Source: Chitinophaga sp. (GTDB lineage: Bacteria; Bacteroidota; Bacteroidia; Chitinophagales; Chitinophagaceae). Taken from it: DNA of 64,000 nt. Position numbers and translations under genes: made by a program. Numbering within the stretch: the first letter of the stretch is position 1; each line of letters starts with the position of its first letter. The stretch lies in NCBI RefSeq assembly GCF_017745275.1, contig NZ_JAGHZS010000007.1, forward strand, positions 254,751 through 318,750. The letters are read 5' to 3'. The notes beneath the pieces were generated by a model. The model was not told where the DNA came from. It saw only the letters and a program-made list of their open reading frames with translations, and did no database searches. This document shows positions 33,384 to 41,599 of the stretch, piece after piece.

Positions 33384-34781
33384 ATGAACTCATATTCAAT
33401 CGCGAAGAAGTGGTGTTGGTGGTTGCTATGTATTTTCCCCTTCACTTCTTTGTTCGCACAATCTGCAGCGGATAGCTTTTCGCTGCACCGGGCCATTGCG
33501 CTTACCCTTGCGCATTACCCGGCGCTTAAAGCCAGACAGGCCCAGGTAAACGCCGGGCAGGCCAACCTGGCAGACGTAAAACATAACTGGTACCCGGCTA
33601 TAAAATTGCACGAGCAGCTGGATGCGGGTACTGATAACAGCATATACGGATCCTACTTTACGATGGGCATGATACCCTCCACATCCGGTGGTATCCGGCC
33701 GGAAAATAACAATGCCCTCATGAGCGGTAACATCGCCATGGCCGCCATGACGTGGGAAGTATACAACTTTGGCGCTTATAACAGCGAGCAGAAAGAAGCG
33801 GCACAGGCACTCAAAGTCCAGCAAACAGATCTGAATAATACCGCCAACCAGTTAACTGTATTGGTGATAGAAAACTACCTCGAATTGCTGCGGCTGCAGG
33901 CATTACAGAAAATTGCGGCAGATAATATTCAACGAAATGCAGAAATGCTGAGAGCCGTTACAGCTACGGTTTTACACGGCCTCAAACCGGGAGTGGACAG
34001 CGCCGTAGCCGCCGCCGAACTCTCAAAGGCCCGGTTGAATTTACTGGACATCAACAATAGATATAACCAGGTACGTATTCAACTATCCACTTTCACAGGC
34101 TTGGACACTACGCTCATACAACCCGATACGGTGAACAATGCCCGCCTGCTTCCTTTGCTGGGCTTGGCTACCCCGGATAGTATCGGTACACATCCAATGC
34201 TGGAATACTATAATGCTGTGTATCGTCAGCAACGTGCTGCGGAAGACGTGATCCGCAAGTCGCGACTGCCTAAAGTAAACCTGATGGCAGCAGGATGGAT
34301 GCGCGGTTCCAGCGGATCGTTTAATGACCAGTATGATAAAAACCTGTGGAGTGGCATGGGGTACAGCCGCTACAACTATTTGCTGGGATTGGGAATTACC
34401 TATAATCTCACAGATCTTAAACGCACCCATGAAAAGGTAGCGGTGCAGCAGTACAAGTCGGAAGTGGCAGAACAACAGCTGGAAACCACGCGCACTACGC
34501 TCAACGGTTTATTACAGCAGGCGGAGTCAGATATTCAGGCTTCGAGAGGCAAGCTACAGGAATTGCCGGTGCAACTGGCTGCAGCCCGGGCAGCTGCGCG
34601 GCAGAAAATGGCGTTGTATAAAGGAGGACTGACCAACATCATTGATGTAACCACGGCGTTATTTGTGTTAAACCGTGCGGAAACAGACCTGGTGCAAACC
34701 CGTGATGCCGCGTGGAAAGCGCTGTTTCGTGCTGCCTATGCAGGCAACACTATCTCACAATTTTTACCTGATCTGAACTAA
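33384..34781 (+). CDS. TolC-family outer membrane efflux protein
   Basis: 465 residues, signal peptide, then long alpha-helical repeats typical of TolC/OprM: LHRAIALTLAHYPALKARQAQVNAGQANL near the N-terminus and, in the second repeat, QAESDIQASRGKLQELPVQL and ALYKGGLTNIIDVTTALFVLNRAETDL. It forms the outer-membrane channel of the tripartite pump encoded by the next two genes (10- and 9-base gaps). Confidence 0.92.
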   Translation: MNSYSIAKKWCWWLLCIFPFTSLFAQSAADSFSLHRAIALTLAHYPALKARQAQVNAGQANLADVKHNWYPAIKLHEQLDAGTDNSIYGSYFTMGMIPSTSGGIRPENNNALMSGNIAMAAMTWEVYNFGAYNSEQKEAAQALKVQQTDLNNTANQLTVLVIENYLELLRLQALQKIAADNIQRNAEMLRAVTATVLHGLKPGVDSAVAAAELSKARLNLLDINNRYNQVRIQLSTFTGLDTTLIQPDTVNNARLLPLLGLATPDSIGTHPMLEYYNAVYRQQRAAEDVIRKSRLPKVNLMAAGWMRGSSGSFNDQYDKNLWSGMGYSRYNYLLGLGITYNLTDLKRTHEKVAVQQYKSEVAEQQLETTRTTLNGLLQQAESDIQASRGKLQELPVQLAAARAAARQKMALYKGGLTNIIDVTTALFVLNRAETDLVQTRDAAWKALFRAAYAGNTISQFLPDLN

Positions 34782-34791
34782 ACGCACTACT

Positions 34792-37700
34792 ATGTCATTT
34801 GTTTCTTCGGCACTGAAAAAGCCTATCGCGGTGGTGGTGATCACCGGCGGTCTGCTGCTTTTTTCACTGTTGTCTATATTCAGCATACCCATCGACATAT
34901 TTCCGAAGCTCAACCTGCCTACTATTTATGTGATTGAGCCTTATGGGGGAATGTCGCCTCAACAGATGGAAGGTTTTTTTGCCACGCGATTGCAGGATCA
35001 GTTTCTATATGTAAATGGTGTAAAAAATATCACTACTAAAAACATACAGGGGTTAACGTTATTGAAACTCACTTTTTATGAAAATACGGATATGGCGGAA
35101 GCGGCTGCCCAGGTGGCTTTGCAGGTGAATCGTGCCATGAAGTTTTTTCCTCCCGGTGCATTGCCGCCGCAGGTAATGCGCTTCGATGCATCATCATTGC
35201 CGGTGGGAGAACTGGTGTTCAGCAGCCCGAATAAATCCCTGAAGGAAATCTATGACCTCGCAGCTACCCGTATCAGGCCTATGTTTGCTTCGGTGCCGGG
35301 CTTGTCGGCGCCGCCTCCATTTGGTGCCAATTCCCGCTCCGTAGTGGTGAATGTGGATCCGCAAAAGTTACGCGCTTTCAACTTAAGCGCGGATGAAGTG
35401 GTGGAAGCCATCGCAAAAAATAATGTGATGACTCCCTCCGGAAATATTCGGATCAATAATACCATGTTTGTGACGACGCTTAATTCGCTGGAAAAACAGG
35501 TCACCGACTTTGGGGATATTCCGATTGTTACCAACGGCAACAACAACGTGTTTATCCGCGACGTGGCCAGGGTAGCAGATGCCACGGATGTTACAGTGGA
35601 TTATGCGCTGGTAAATGGCAAACGCTCGGTGTATATCCCGGTGGTAAAAACAGCGGATGCCTCTACCTGGGATGTGGTGAAGGCATTGAAGTCGAAAATA
35701 CCGGAAATGCAAAGCCTGCTGCCGGATGATGTAAAAGTATCCTACGAGTTTGACCAGTCGGTGTTCGTGATCAACGCAGTGAAAAGCCTGATTACAGAAG
35801 GTGCCCTTGGTGCGCTGTTAACAGGTTTGATGGTACTGCTGTTCCTGCGCGATCTGCGCAGTTGCCTGGTAGTGGTAGTTACCATCCCGGTGGCGGTGTT
35901 ATGTGCCATAATGGGATTAAAGCTTGCGGGGCAAACTATCAATATCATGACGTTGAGTGGATTGGCGCTGGCCATCGGTATCCTGGTGGACCAGGCCACG
36001 GTGACCATTGAAAATATTCACCAGCACCTGGAAATGGGGAAATCGAAACGAAAGGCCATTTACGATGCTTGTGAGGAAATTGCATTTCCGCTGGTGTTAA
36101 TACTGATGTGTATCCTGGCTGTTTTTGCGCCTTCCTTTATCATGACGGGCGTGCCGCGGGCGATGTTCCTGCCATTGTCATTATCGATTGGCTTTGCAAT
36201 GATCGCCTCTTTTTTTGCTGCGCAAACGCTGGTGCCGGTGATCGCTAACTGGTGGTTGAAGGCAGATAAATACCAGCACCACGCGCATGCAGTGCAGGCG
36301 CTGGATGCAGCAGAAGTGGCGGAAGTAAATGATCATTTGAAACAGGAACAACTGCACCCGGAAAAGGCCACTGGCTTTGAACGGTTTAAACTGCGCTTCA
36401 TACGCATCCTGGAAGGAGGGATGAAGCGATCGCGTTTAGCCGTTACCGTATACCTGTTAGGTTCGCTGCTGCTGGCCGGTGGTTGTTATATGTGGATCGG
36501 AAAAGACCTGATGCCGCACGTGAACGCAGGTCAGTTCCAGCTTCGCCTCCGGATGCCGGACGGCACCCGTTTGGAGCGTACAGAGGAAGGGCTGCACCAG
36601 GTGTTACGGATTGTAGACAGTACTGTAAATGGGCAGGTGGCTATCAGCTCTGCTTATGTGGGACTGATCCCCAGCAGCTATGGTACCAGCAACCTGTATA
36701 TTTTTAATAGTGGTACTCATGAAGCAGTATTGCAGGTAAACCTGGAGGAAAATTATAAAGTAGATATTGAAAAGCTGAAAGATGAACTCAGGAAGCGCAT
36801 CACGGCCGATATTCCGGAGATGCGCCTGTCTTTTGAGCCTATAGATCTCACAGAAAAAATCATGAGCCAGGGAGCTGCTACGCCTATTGAGGTACGCGTA
36901 GCCGGTAAGGACATGAAGCAAATAGCCGGCTATGCAGCGCAGTTGGTAGGCCATCTGAAAGATGTGCCGTTTCTGCGCGATGTACAGATTGCGCAGCCTT
37001 TGCATTTCCCGGTGATCAGCATCCATATAGACAGGTTCAAACTGGCGCAGATGGGATTGAATATTTTTGAAGTGGCACGTTCAGTAACAGCGTCTACTTC
37101 GTCCAGCCGCTTCACAGAAAAGAATCAATGGCTGGATGAAAAAGTAGCTTATACCTACCAGGTGCAGGTACAGGTGCCGGAGTATAACATGACGGCCATC
37201 AACGACCTGAAAGAAATACCATTGGTAAAAGGCCAGCCACGGCCGGTTTTGGCGGACGTTGCCACGTTTACCACGACGGAAATGCCGGGAGAATTTGACC
37301 GCGCCGGTCCACGTAGGTTCGTGACCGTTAGTGCCAACATTTCCGGCAAAGATCTCGCCGCTGCTACCGCCGCGGTTCAAAAAGCAATCCGGGAAACCGG
37401 TACACCACCCAAAGGATTGATTACAGAGCTAAAAGGCGCTTCCAGCCTGTTGGTAGAAACATTAGGCAGTTTACAGAACGGGCTGATGATAGCCGTGGTC
37501 GTGATTTTTCTTTTACTCGCAGCCAATTACCAGTCGTTTAAATTATCGCTGGTGGTATTGACTACCATCCCCGCGGTAATTGCAGGAGCGTTGATGGCCC
37601 TGTTGCTGACAGGTGCCACGCTCAACCTGCAATCGTACATGGGCATGATCATGTCTACCGGGGTTTCGGTAGCTAATGCGATCCTGATTGTAACCAATGC

Positions 37701-38001
37701 AGAAAAGCTGAGAGGGGAGTACCACGATTCCGCTAAAGCAGCGGTAGTGAGTGCAGGCATACGCCTGCGCCCTATCCTGATGACAAGCCTCGCCATGGTG
37801 GCGGGAATGATTCCGATGGCCAGCGGCTTAGGTGAAGCCGGTGATCAGACAGCACCTTTGGGCCGTGCTGTTATCGGCGGCCTGATTGCCTCTACGTTGG
37901 CGGCTTTGCTGATATTGCCACAGGTGTATGCGCTGGTACAGCGTAAAGCTGGATATCAATCTCCTTCATTAATGCCGTCTGAACAGGACGATTTAAAATA
38001 A
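34792..38001 (+). CDS. RND-family efflux transporter permease
   Basis: 1069 residues, the full inner-membrane RND pump. PIDIFPKLNLPTIYVIEPY is the first periplasmic stretch after TM1; GALGALLTGLMVLLFLRDLRS starts the TM2-TM6 block; TM4 carries LALAIGILVDQATVTIENI with a single acidic residue (Asp400) followed by Gln401, unlike the Asp-Asp pair of AcrB; a second block (FLLLAANYQSFKLSLVVL ... GLGEAGDQTAPLGRAVIGGL) covers TM8-TM12. Drug (HAE) versus other substrates cannot be decided. It is the middle gene of the operon. Confidence 0.93.
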   Translation: MSFVSSALKKPIAVVVITGGLLLFSLLSIFSIPIDIFPKLNLPTIYVIEPYGGMSPQQMEGFFATRLQDQFLYVNGVKNITTKNIQGLTLLKLTFYENTDMAEAAAQVALQVNRAMKFFPPGALPPQVMRFDASSLPVGELVFSSPNKSLKEIYDLAATRIRPMFASVPGLSAPPPFGANSRSVVVNVDPQKLRAFNLSADEVVEAIAKNNVMTPSGNIRINNTMFVTTLNSLEKQVTDFGDIPIVTNGNNNVFIRDVARVADATDVTVDYALVNGKRSVYIPVVKTADASTWDVVKALKSKIPEMQSLLPDDVKVSYEFDQSVFVINAVKSLITEGALGALLTGLMVLLFLRDLRSCLVVVVTIPVAVLCAIMGLKLAGQTINIMTLSGLALAIGILVDQATVTIENIHQHLEMGKSKRKAIYDACEEIAFPLVLILMCILAVFAPSFIMTGVPRAMFLPLSLSIGFAMIASFFAAQTLVPVIANWWLKADKYQHHAHAVQALDAAEVAEVNDHLKQEQLHPEKATGFERFKLRFIRILEGGMKRSRLAVTVYLLGSLLLAGGCYMWIGKDLMPHVNAGQFQLRLRMPDGTRLERTEEGLHQVLRIVDSTVNGQVAISSAYVGLIPSSYGTSNLYIFNSGTHEAVLQVNLEENYKVDIEKLKDELRKRITADIPEMRLSFEPIDLTEKIMSQGAATPIEVRVAGKDMKQIAGYAAQLVGHLKDVPFLRDVQIAQPLHFPVISIHIDRFKLAQMGLNIFEVARSVTASTSSSRFTEKNQWLDEKVAYTYQVQVQVPEYNMTAINDLKEIPLVKGQPRPVLADVATFTTTEMPGEFDRAGPRRFVTVSANISGKDLAAATAAVQKAIRETGTPPKGLITELKGASSLLVETLGSLQNGLMIAVVVIFLLLAANYQSFKLSLVVLTTIPAVIAGALMALLLTGATLNLQSYMGMIMSTGVSVANAILIVTNAEKLRGEYHDSAKAAVVSAGIRLRPILMTSLAMVAGMIPMASGLGEAGDQTAPLGRAVIGGLIASTLAALLILPQVYALVQRKAGYQSPSLMPSEQDDLK

Positions 38002-38010
38002 ACTATAAGT

Positions 38011-39096
38011 ATGAAACACTATAAATATTATTTGTTTGCATGGGGTATCATTACAGCAATGGCTGCCTGTAATTCTGCCGCCATGCCGGAAAAGAAAGCA
38101 GTTACTTCTGATCGTCATTATACCCTGGTACCGGTGGTGCAACGCCCGTTGGCCGGCAATATCCGCCTGCCGGGCACATTGGCGGCATTTCAGAAAGTAA
38201 GCATTTATCCCCGGATTAACGGCTTTGTAAAAAGCATCCTGGTAGACCGGGGCTCCAAAGTAAGGAAGGGACAGGTGTTGCTGGTGCTGGAAGCGCCTGA
38301 AGTAACGCAGCAATACTATGCGGCACAGTCGAAGTATTTGCAGGCCGCGGCGATGTTTGCTTCCAGCAAGGATAACTATGAGCGTACACTGGCAGTAAGT
38401 GCGGAGCCGGGCACTATTTCGGCGCATGACCTGGAGTTGTCGAAAGCCCGCATGCTGGCTGATAGCGCGCTGATGAACAGTGAACAGGCCAATTACCGTG
38501 CACAGGAAGTGAACCGCAGTTACCTCACCGTTATGGCGCCATTTGATGGCGTGATTACGGAGCGCAATATTCATCCTGGCGCCTTGGTAGGGCCGGATAC
38601 AAAGGTGGACGATAAACCCATGCTCATGTTGGAGCAGGAAGACAACTTGAGGCTGATACTGCAGATACCGGAAATGTATAGCGCACAGCTGTCGCAACAG
38701 TCGGTGGTTAGCTTTGATGTGAACGCTATTCCCGGGCGGCATTTTGAAGGGACCATTGCCCGGCAGGCAGGAACGTTAAACGACAAGTATCGCTCTGAAG
38801 CCGTGGAAATAGATGTAGAAAATGCGCATCATATACTCAAAGCCGGTATGTATACAGAAGTATTACTGCCGTTGAGTGGTTCTACGCAGGCCATGCTGGT
38901 GCCTTCCAGTGCTGTGGTGATGTCTACGGAGAAGAAGTATGTAGTGGCCGTGAAGGATCACCGCACCAAATGGGTGGACATACAGGAGGGAAATCACCAC
39001 AACGATTCTACGGAAGTATTCGGCCAGTTGCATGCCGGCGACCAGGTGATCATCAATGCCACCGATGAAATAAAAGAAGGTGTTGCGATTCCCTGA
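38011..39096 (+). CDS. RND periplasmic adaptor (membrane fusion) lipoprotein
   Basis: 361 residues. A lipoprotein signal with lipobox AMAAC (Cys20), then the barrel-sandwich/lipoyl part (GFVKSILVDRGSKVRKGQVLLVLEAPEV), an alpha-hairpin, the second lipoyl half (APFDGVITERNIHPGALVGP) and the beta-barrel/MP domains (GSTQAMLVPSSAVV). It links the RND pump to the TolC-like channel. Last gene of the operon. Confidence 0.93.
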   Translation: MKHYKYYLFAWGIITAMAACNSAAMPEKKAVTSDRHYTLVPVVQRPLAGNIRLPGTLAAFQKVSIYPRINGFVKSILVDRGSKVRKGQVLLVLEAPEVTQQYYAAQSKYLQAAAMFASSKDNYERTLAVSAEPGTISAHDLELSKARMLADSALMNSEQANYRAQEVNRSYLTVMAPFDGVITERNIHPGALVGPDTKVDDKPMLMLEQEDNLRLILQIPEMYSAQLSQQSVVSFDVNAIPGRHFEGTIARQAGTLNDKYRSEAVEIDVENAHHILKAGMYTEVLLPLSGSTQAMLVPSSAVVMSTEKKYVVAVKDHRTKWVDIQEGNHHNDSTEVFGQLHAGDQVIINATDEIKEGVAIP

Positions 39097-39138
39097 TTCC
39101 GGCAATTTTTTTGATGAAGATTATCTAAACCATATGAT

Positions 39139-39333
39139 ATGACAGTCAGAAAAACCACTACCGAAAAAAGAGAACAGAAAGTGACGAAACGCAGGAACGA
39201 AGCGTTGGCGCCGGCTAAGGGCGGCGCAAAGAAAGAACGGAATGATGACCGGAATAATGTATTGGAAGGGTATGATGAAGACGAATACGATGGGCAGGAT
39301 ATTAAAAATGGCAGGCGCAAGAAGAAGCAATAA
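39139..39333 (+). CDS. hypothetical small charged protein
   Basis: 64 residues, almost only Lys, Arg, Glu, Asp and Asn; no hydrophobic core, so probably disordered. It begins 42 bases after the efflux operon and is closed by a terminator. No family recognised. Confidence 0.5.
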   Translation: MTVRKTTTEKREQKVTKRRNEALAPAKGGAKKERNDDRNNVLEGYDEDEYDGQDIKNGRRKKKQ

Positions 39334-39334
39334 A

Positions 39335-39369
39335 AAAAGCGGCCGTCCCGAAGAATCGGGACGGCTTTT
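39335..39369 (+). terminator. intrinsic terminator
   Basis: 8-bp GC-rich stem CCGTCCCG/CGGGACGG (39343-39350 with 39357-39364) extended by A/T pairs, loop AAGAAT, followed by CTTTTC. Probably ends the efflux transcript. Confidence 0.75.
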
Positions 39370-39377
39370 CTGCTAAC

Positions 39378-39687
39378 TGTTCCGTCTATATTGATTTTTT
39401 TATGTTCTTATTAAAAAAAGAGAACAAATAACATCCACCTAGTAATCAATAACGGATTTACCTGTTGTTCAACTAAAAAAAGAGTTTAAGCGGGCATGGC
39501 TATGCATCGCGGTATACGCGCCTTTGTCGGAGTCAAAAGGTGTAGTGGTTAGATGTTGTTGCTGTCTACAACCATAGCGGCTTCGCGCTATGTGGAAATG
39601 GCTATCTTAATTCGTCTGCGTATTACTCCCGGGCATGCCTTGGAATAATAACACGAAATGATTTAAAATTGTTTTGAAAAAAGCAGG
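39378..39687. other. intergenic region with several small hairpins
   Basis: 310 bases without a plausible gene. Small stem-loops occur in a row: CGCG/CGCG near 39519, TTTG/CAAA near 39522-39540, GTTG/CAAC near 39560 and a 7-bp CATAGCG/CGCTATG near 39576-39595. No promoter of the usual type was found, so an RNA gene is not claimed. Confidence 0.35.
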
Positions 39688-40335
39688 CTAAAAATTAAAA
39701 AGCTCACGCAGGCCTAATGCCAGCATTTGAACGCCGATAACGGCGAGGATAAGTCCCATCATTTTGGTAATCACCATCATGACGTTGGTGCCGATTATTT
39801 TTACAATGCGTTCACCTGCAATAAAGAGGAGATAGGTGATATAACATATAAAAGCATAAATAGCTATTACAATAGCCAGGTGTGTAAGATCTTTGGCGGC
39901 AGAATAACTCATAGAGGTGGTGATGGCGCCTGGTCCGGCCAGCAGTGGCATAGCCAGTGGTGTAATGGCAACACTGATACCCTGATCCGCTTTTACAGGC
40001 TGCGCTCCCAGTTTGGGGTTTTCTGATTTACTTTCTTTTTCTCCGCGCACCATTTCATACCCAATCACAAAAACGAGTATACCACCAGTCACGCGCAAGG
40101 CCGCCAATGTAATCCCAAATACATGGAAGATGAGTTTACCAGCCACACTAAAAACAAGAATGATACAAAAGGCAATGAGCACCGATTTGGTGGCTATATT
40201 GCGCTTTGCCTTTTTGTCCATGTTGGAGGTCAGCTCCATAAAAACGGGGATGGCAGAAATAGGATTCACGATTGCCAGTAATCCCATGAATACCGTTGTT
40301 GCAAATGCAATGTAATTATCAAATAATGCCATCAT
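39688..40335 (-). CDS. MarC family membrane protein
   Basis: 215 residues with six hydrophobic segments. AIVNPISAIPVFMELT (residues 21-36), GYEMVRGE and SVAITPLAMPLLAGPGAITTSM are the MarC/YhgN/YchE signatures. Function is not established despite the name (it is not the cause of mar resistance). The neighbour upstream on the same strand is the TRIC-type channel gene, 58 bases away. Confidence 0.9.
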   Translation of the reverse strand: MMALFDNYIAFATTVFMGLLAIVNPISAIPVFMELTSNMDKKAKRNIATKSVLIAFCIILVFSVAGKLIFHVFGITLAALRVTGGILVFVIGYEMVRGEKESKSENPKLGAQPVKADQGISVAITPLAMPLLAGPGAITTSMSYSAAKDLTHLAIVIAIYAFICYITYLLFIAGERIVKIIGTNVMMVITKMMGLILAVIGVQMLALGLRELFNF

Positions 40336-40393
40336 ATCAGCAATATAATAAATTTTAATTACGAATTACAAATCCATCATCCGTAATTGTTTC

Positions 40394-41008
40394 CTACGCT
40401 CGTAAACGGGGGAGCTGCCAGTTGTTTCTCAGGGTGATGAGCCGTATGGCTACTATAACGGCAACGGCTATACTTTTTGAAATGTCTCCGGGGATACCGG
40501 TATAATGACCGGTCAGCAGGTATAAAATACCGCCAGCAATAGAGGCGGCGGCATATATTTCGCGCGTAAAAAGAATGGGTTGTTCACCACAGATGACGTC
40601 ACGGAGTAGCCCGCCGAAAGTACCGGTAATAACGCCTAATGCTACACATACGGGCATAGGTAACCCCGCCGCGATACCTTTGTTGATACCGGTGATGGTG
40701 AACAGGCCTAAACCAATAGCATCGAATGTACTGAGAAGGCGGTTGAGTTTTTTTACATAAGAAAAAAACAAGGCGGCAATAATAGCGGCTACTATGATGG
40801 CAGTGTTGCTCAATTCATCTGTCATCCAGGCTACAGGCGTAGCCCCGATCAACAGATCGCGTATAGTTCCTCCGCCGATGGCTGTAATAAAAGCCAGCGC
40901 CAGTAAGCCAATAACATCGTATGATTTATTGATAGCTGCTGTTGCGCCCGAAACAGCAAATGCGAATGTGCCTAATAATTCTAATCCCTGGATAAAGGTC
41001 AGCTGCAT
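40394..41008 (-). CDS. TRIC-type cation channel family (UPF0126) membrane protein
   Basis: 204 residues with seven hydrophobic segments in two homologous halves, each with the glycine-rich motif: AFITAIGGGTIRDLLIG and GVITGTFGGLLRDVICGE. This is the prokaryotic TRIC/YicG fold, which forms homotrimeric cation channels. The 5' end follows a 59-base gap to the small gene at 41068. The 58-base gap toward marC contains a short heptad-like run (ATTACGA ATTACAA). Confidence 0.88.
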   Translation of the reverse strand: MQLTFIQGLELLGTFAFAVSGATAAINKSYDVIGLLALAFITAIGGGTIRDLLIGATPVAWMTDELSNTAIIVAAIIAALFFSYVKKLNRLLSTFDAIGLGLFTITGINKGIAAGLPMPVCVALGVITGTFGGLLRDVICGEQPILFTREIYAAASIAGGILYLLTGHYTGIPGDISKSIAVAVIVAIRLITLRNNWQLPRLRA

Positions 41009-41067
41009 TCTCCTTGTCTTGATTTGCGGTCGAAGATAAGGATACTTTAAATCATCATATGAAAATT

Positions 41068-41325
41068 CTAGTAATCAAAAGCAGGTTCCCCGCGTAAAGT
41101 ACGCTCGATCTGATCACTCAGATCACGGCTAAAGCCTTCTACTTCAATTTTCGGATGATGGTCGAGGTAGATAAGAAAACGACCGGTTTCCTTGGTCACC
41201 AGGTCATAAATATCTTCCAGTAAAGCAGACAGTAATTTACGGGTAGTTTCCGCAATCTGCGCCAGTGGGCCGTCTTCGAATGGCAGGTACTCACGGTTTT
41301 TATAAGATAAGGCTATCTGAATCAT
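41068..41325 (-). CDS. hypothetical protein, 85 aa
   Basis: Soluble protein, MIQIALSYKNREYLPFEDGPLAQIAETTRKLLSALL... to ...QIERTLRGEPAFDY, with a mainly helical middle. No domain recognised. Intact frame with normal codon use; role unknown. Confidence 0.6.
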   Translation of the reverse strand: MIQIALSYKNREYLPFEDGPLAQIAETTRKLLSALLEDIYDLVTKETGRFLIYLDHHPKIEVEGFSRDLSDQIERTLRGEPAFDY

Positions 41326-41599
41326 AACTGATGGTTTTTCTGTAGGATTTAGCAGGCCGGTTATTTTCTCGCTAACCGGTTGGTTTTCATTAATTAATTA
41401 TTAATTCTGACATAAAAGTAGAAAAAAAGAAATACATAAATTCCAACTAAAGGGTGATTTTTTTATCCACATTGTCTAAAGAAAATAAAATATATAATAT
41501 CTTCCGAAGTTGACCGCCGACACATCTACATAACCATTCTCATATTGTTGATTTTTTTTCTTTTATAATTTGGCTACCATTGCACATTATTCTTACATA

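Noticed and set aside
40351..40390. Another complete heptad palindrome between marC and the TRIC gene
   Set aside because: Only two to three 7-bp units (ATTACGA ATTACAA) and a 6-bp complementary segment are present; too weak to call an element.
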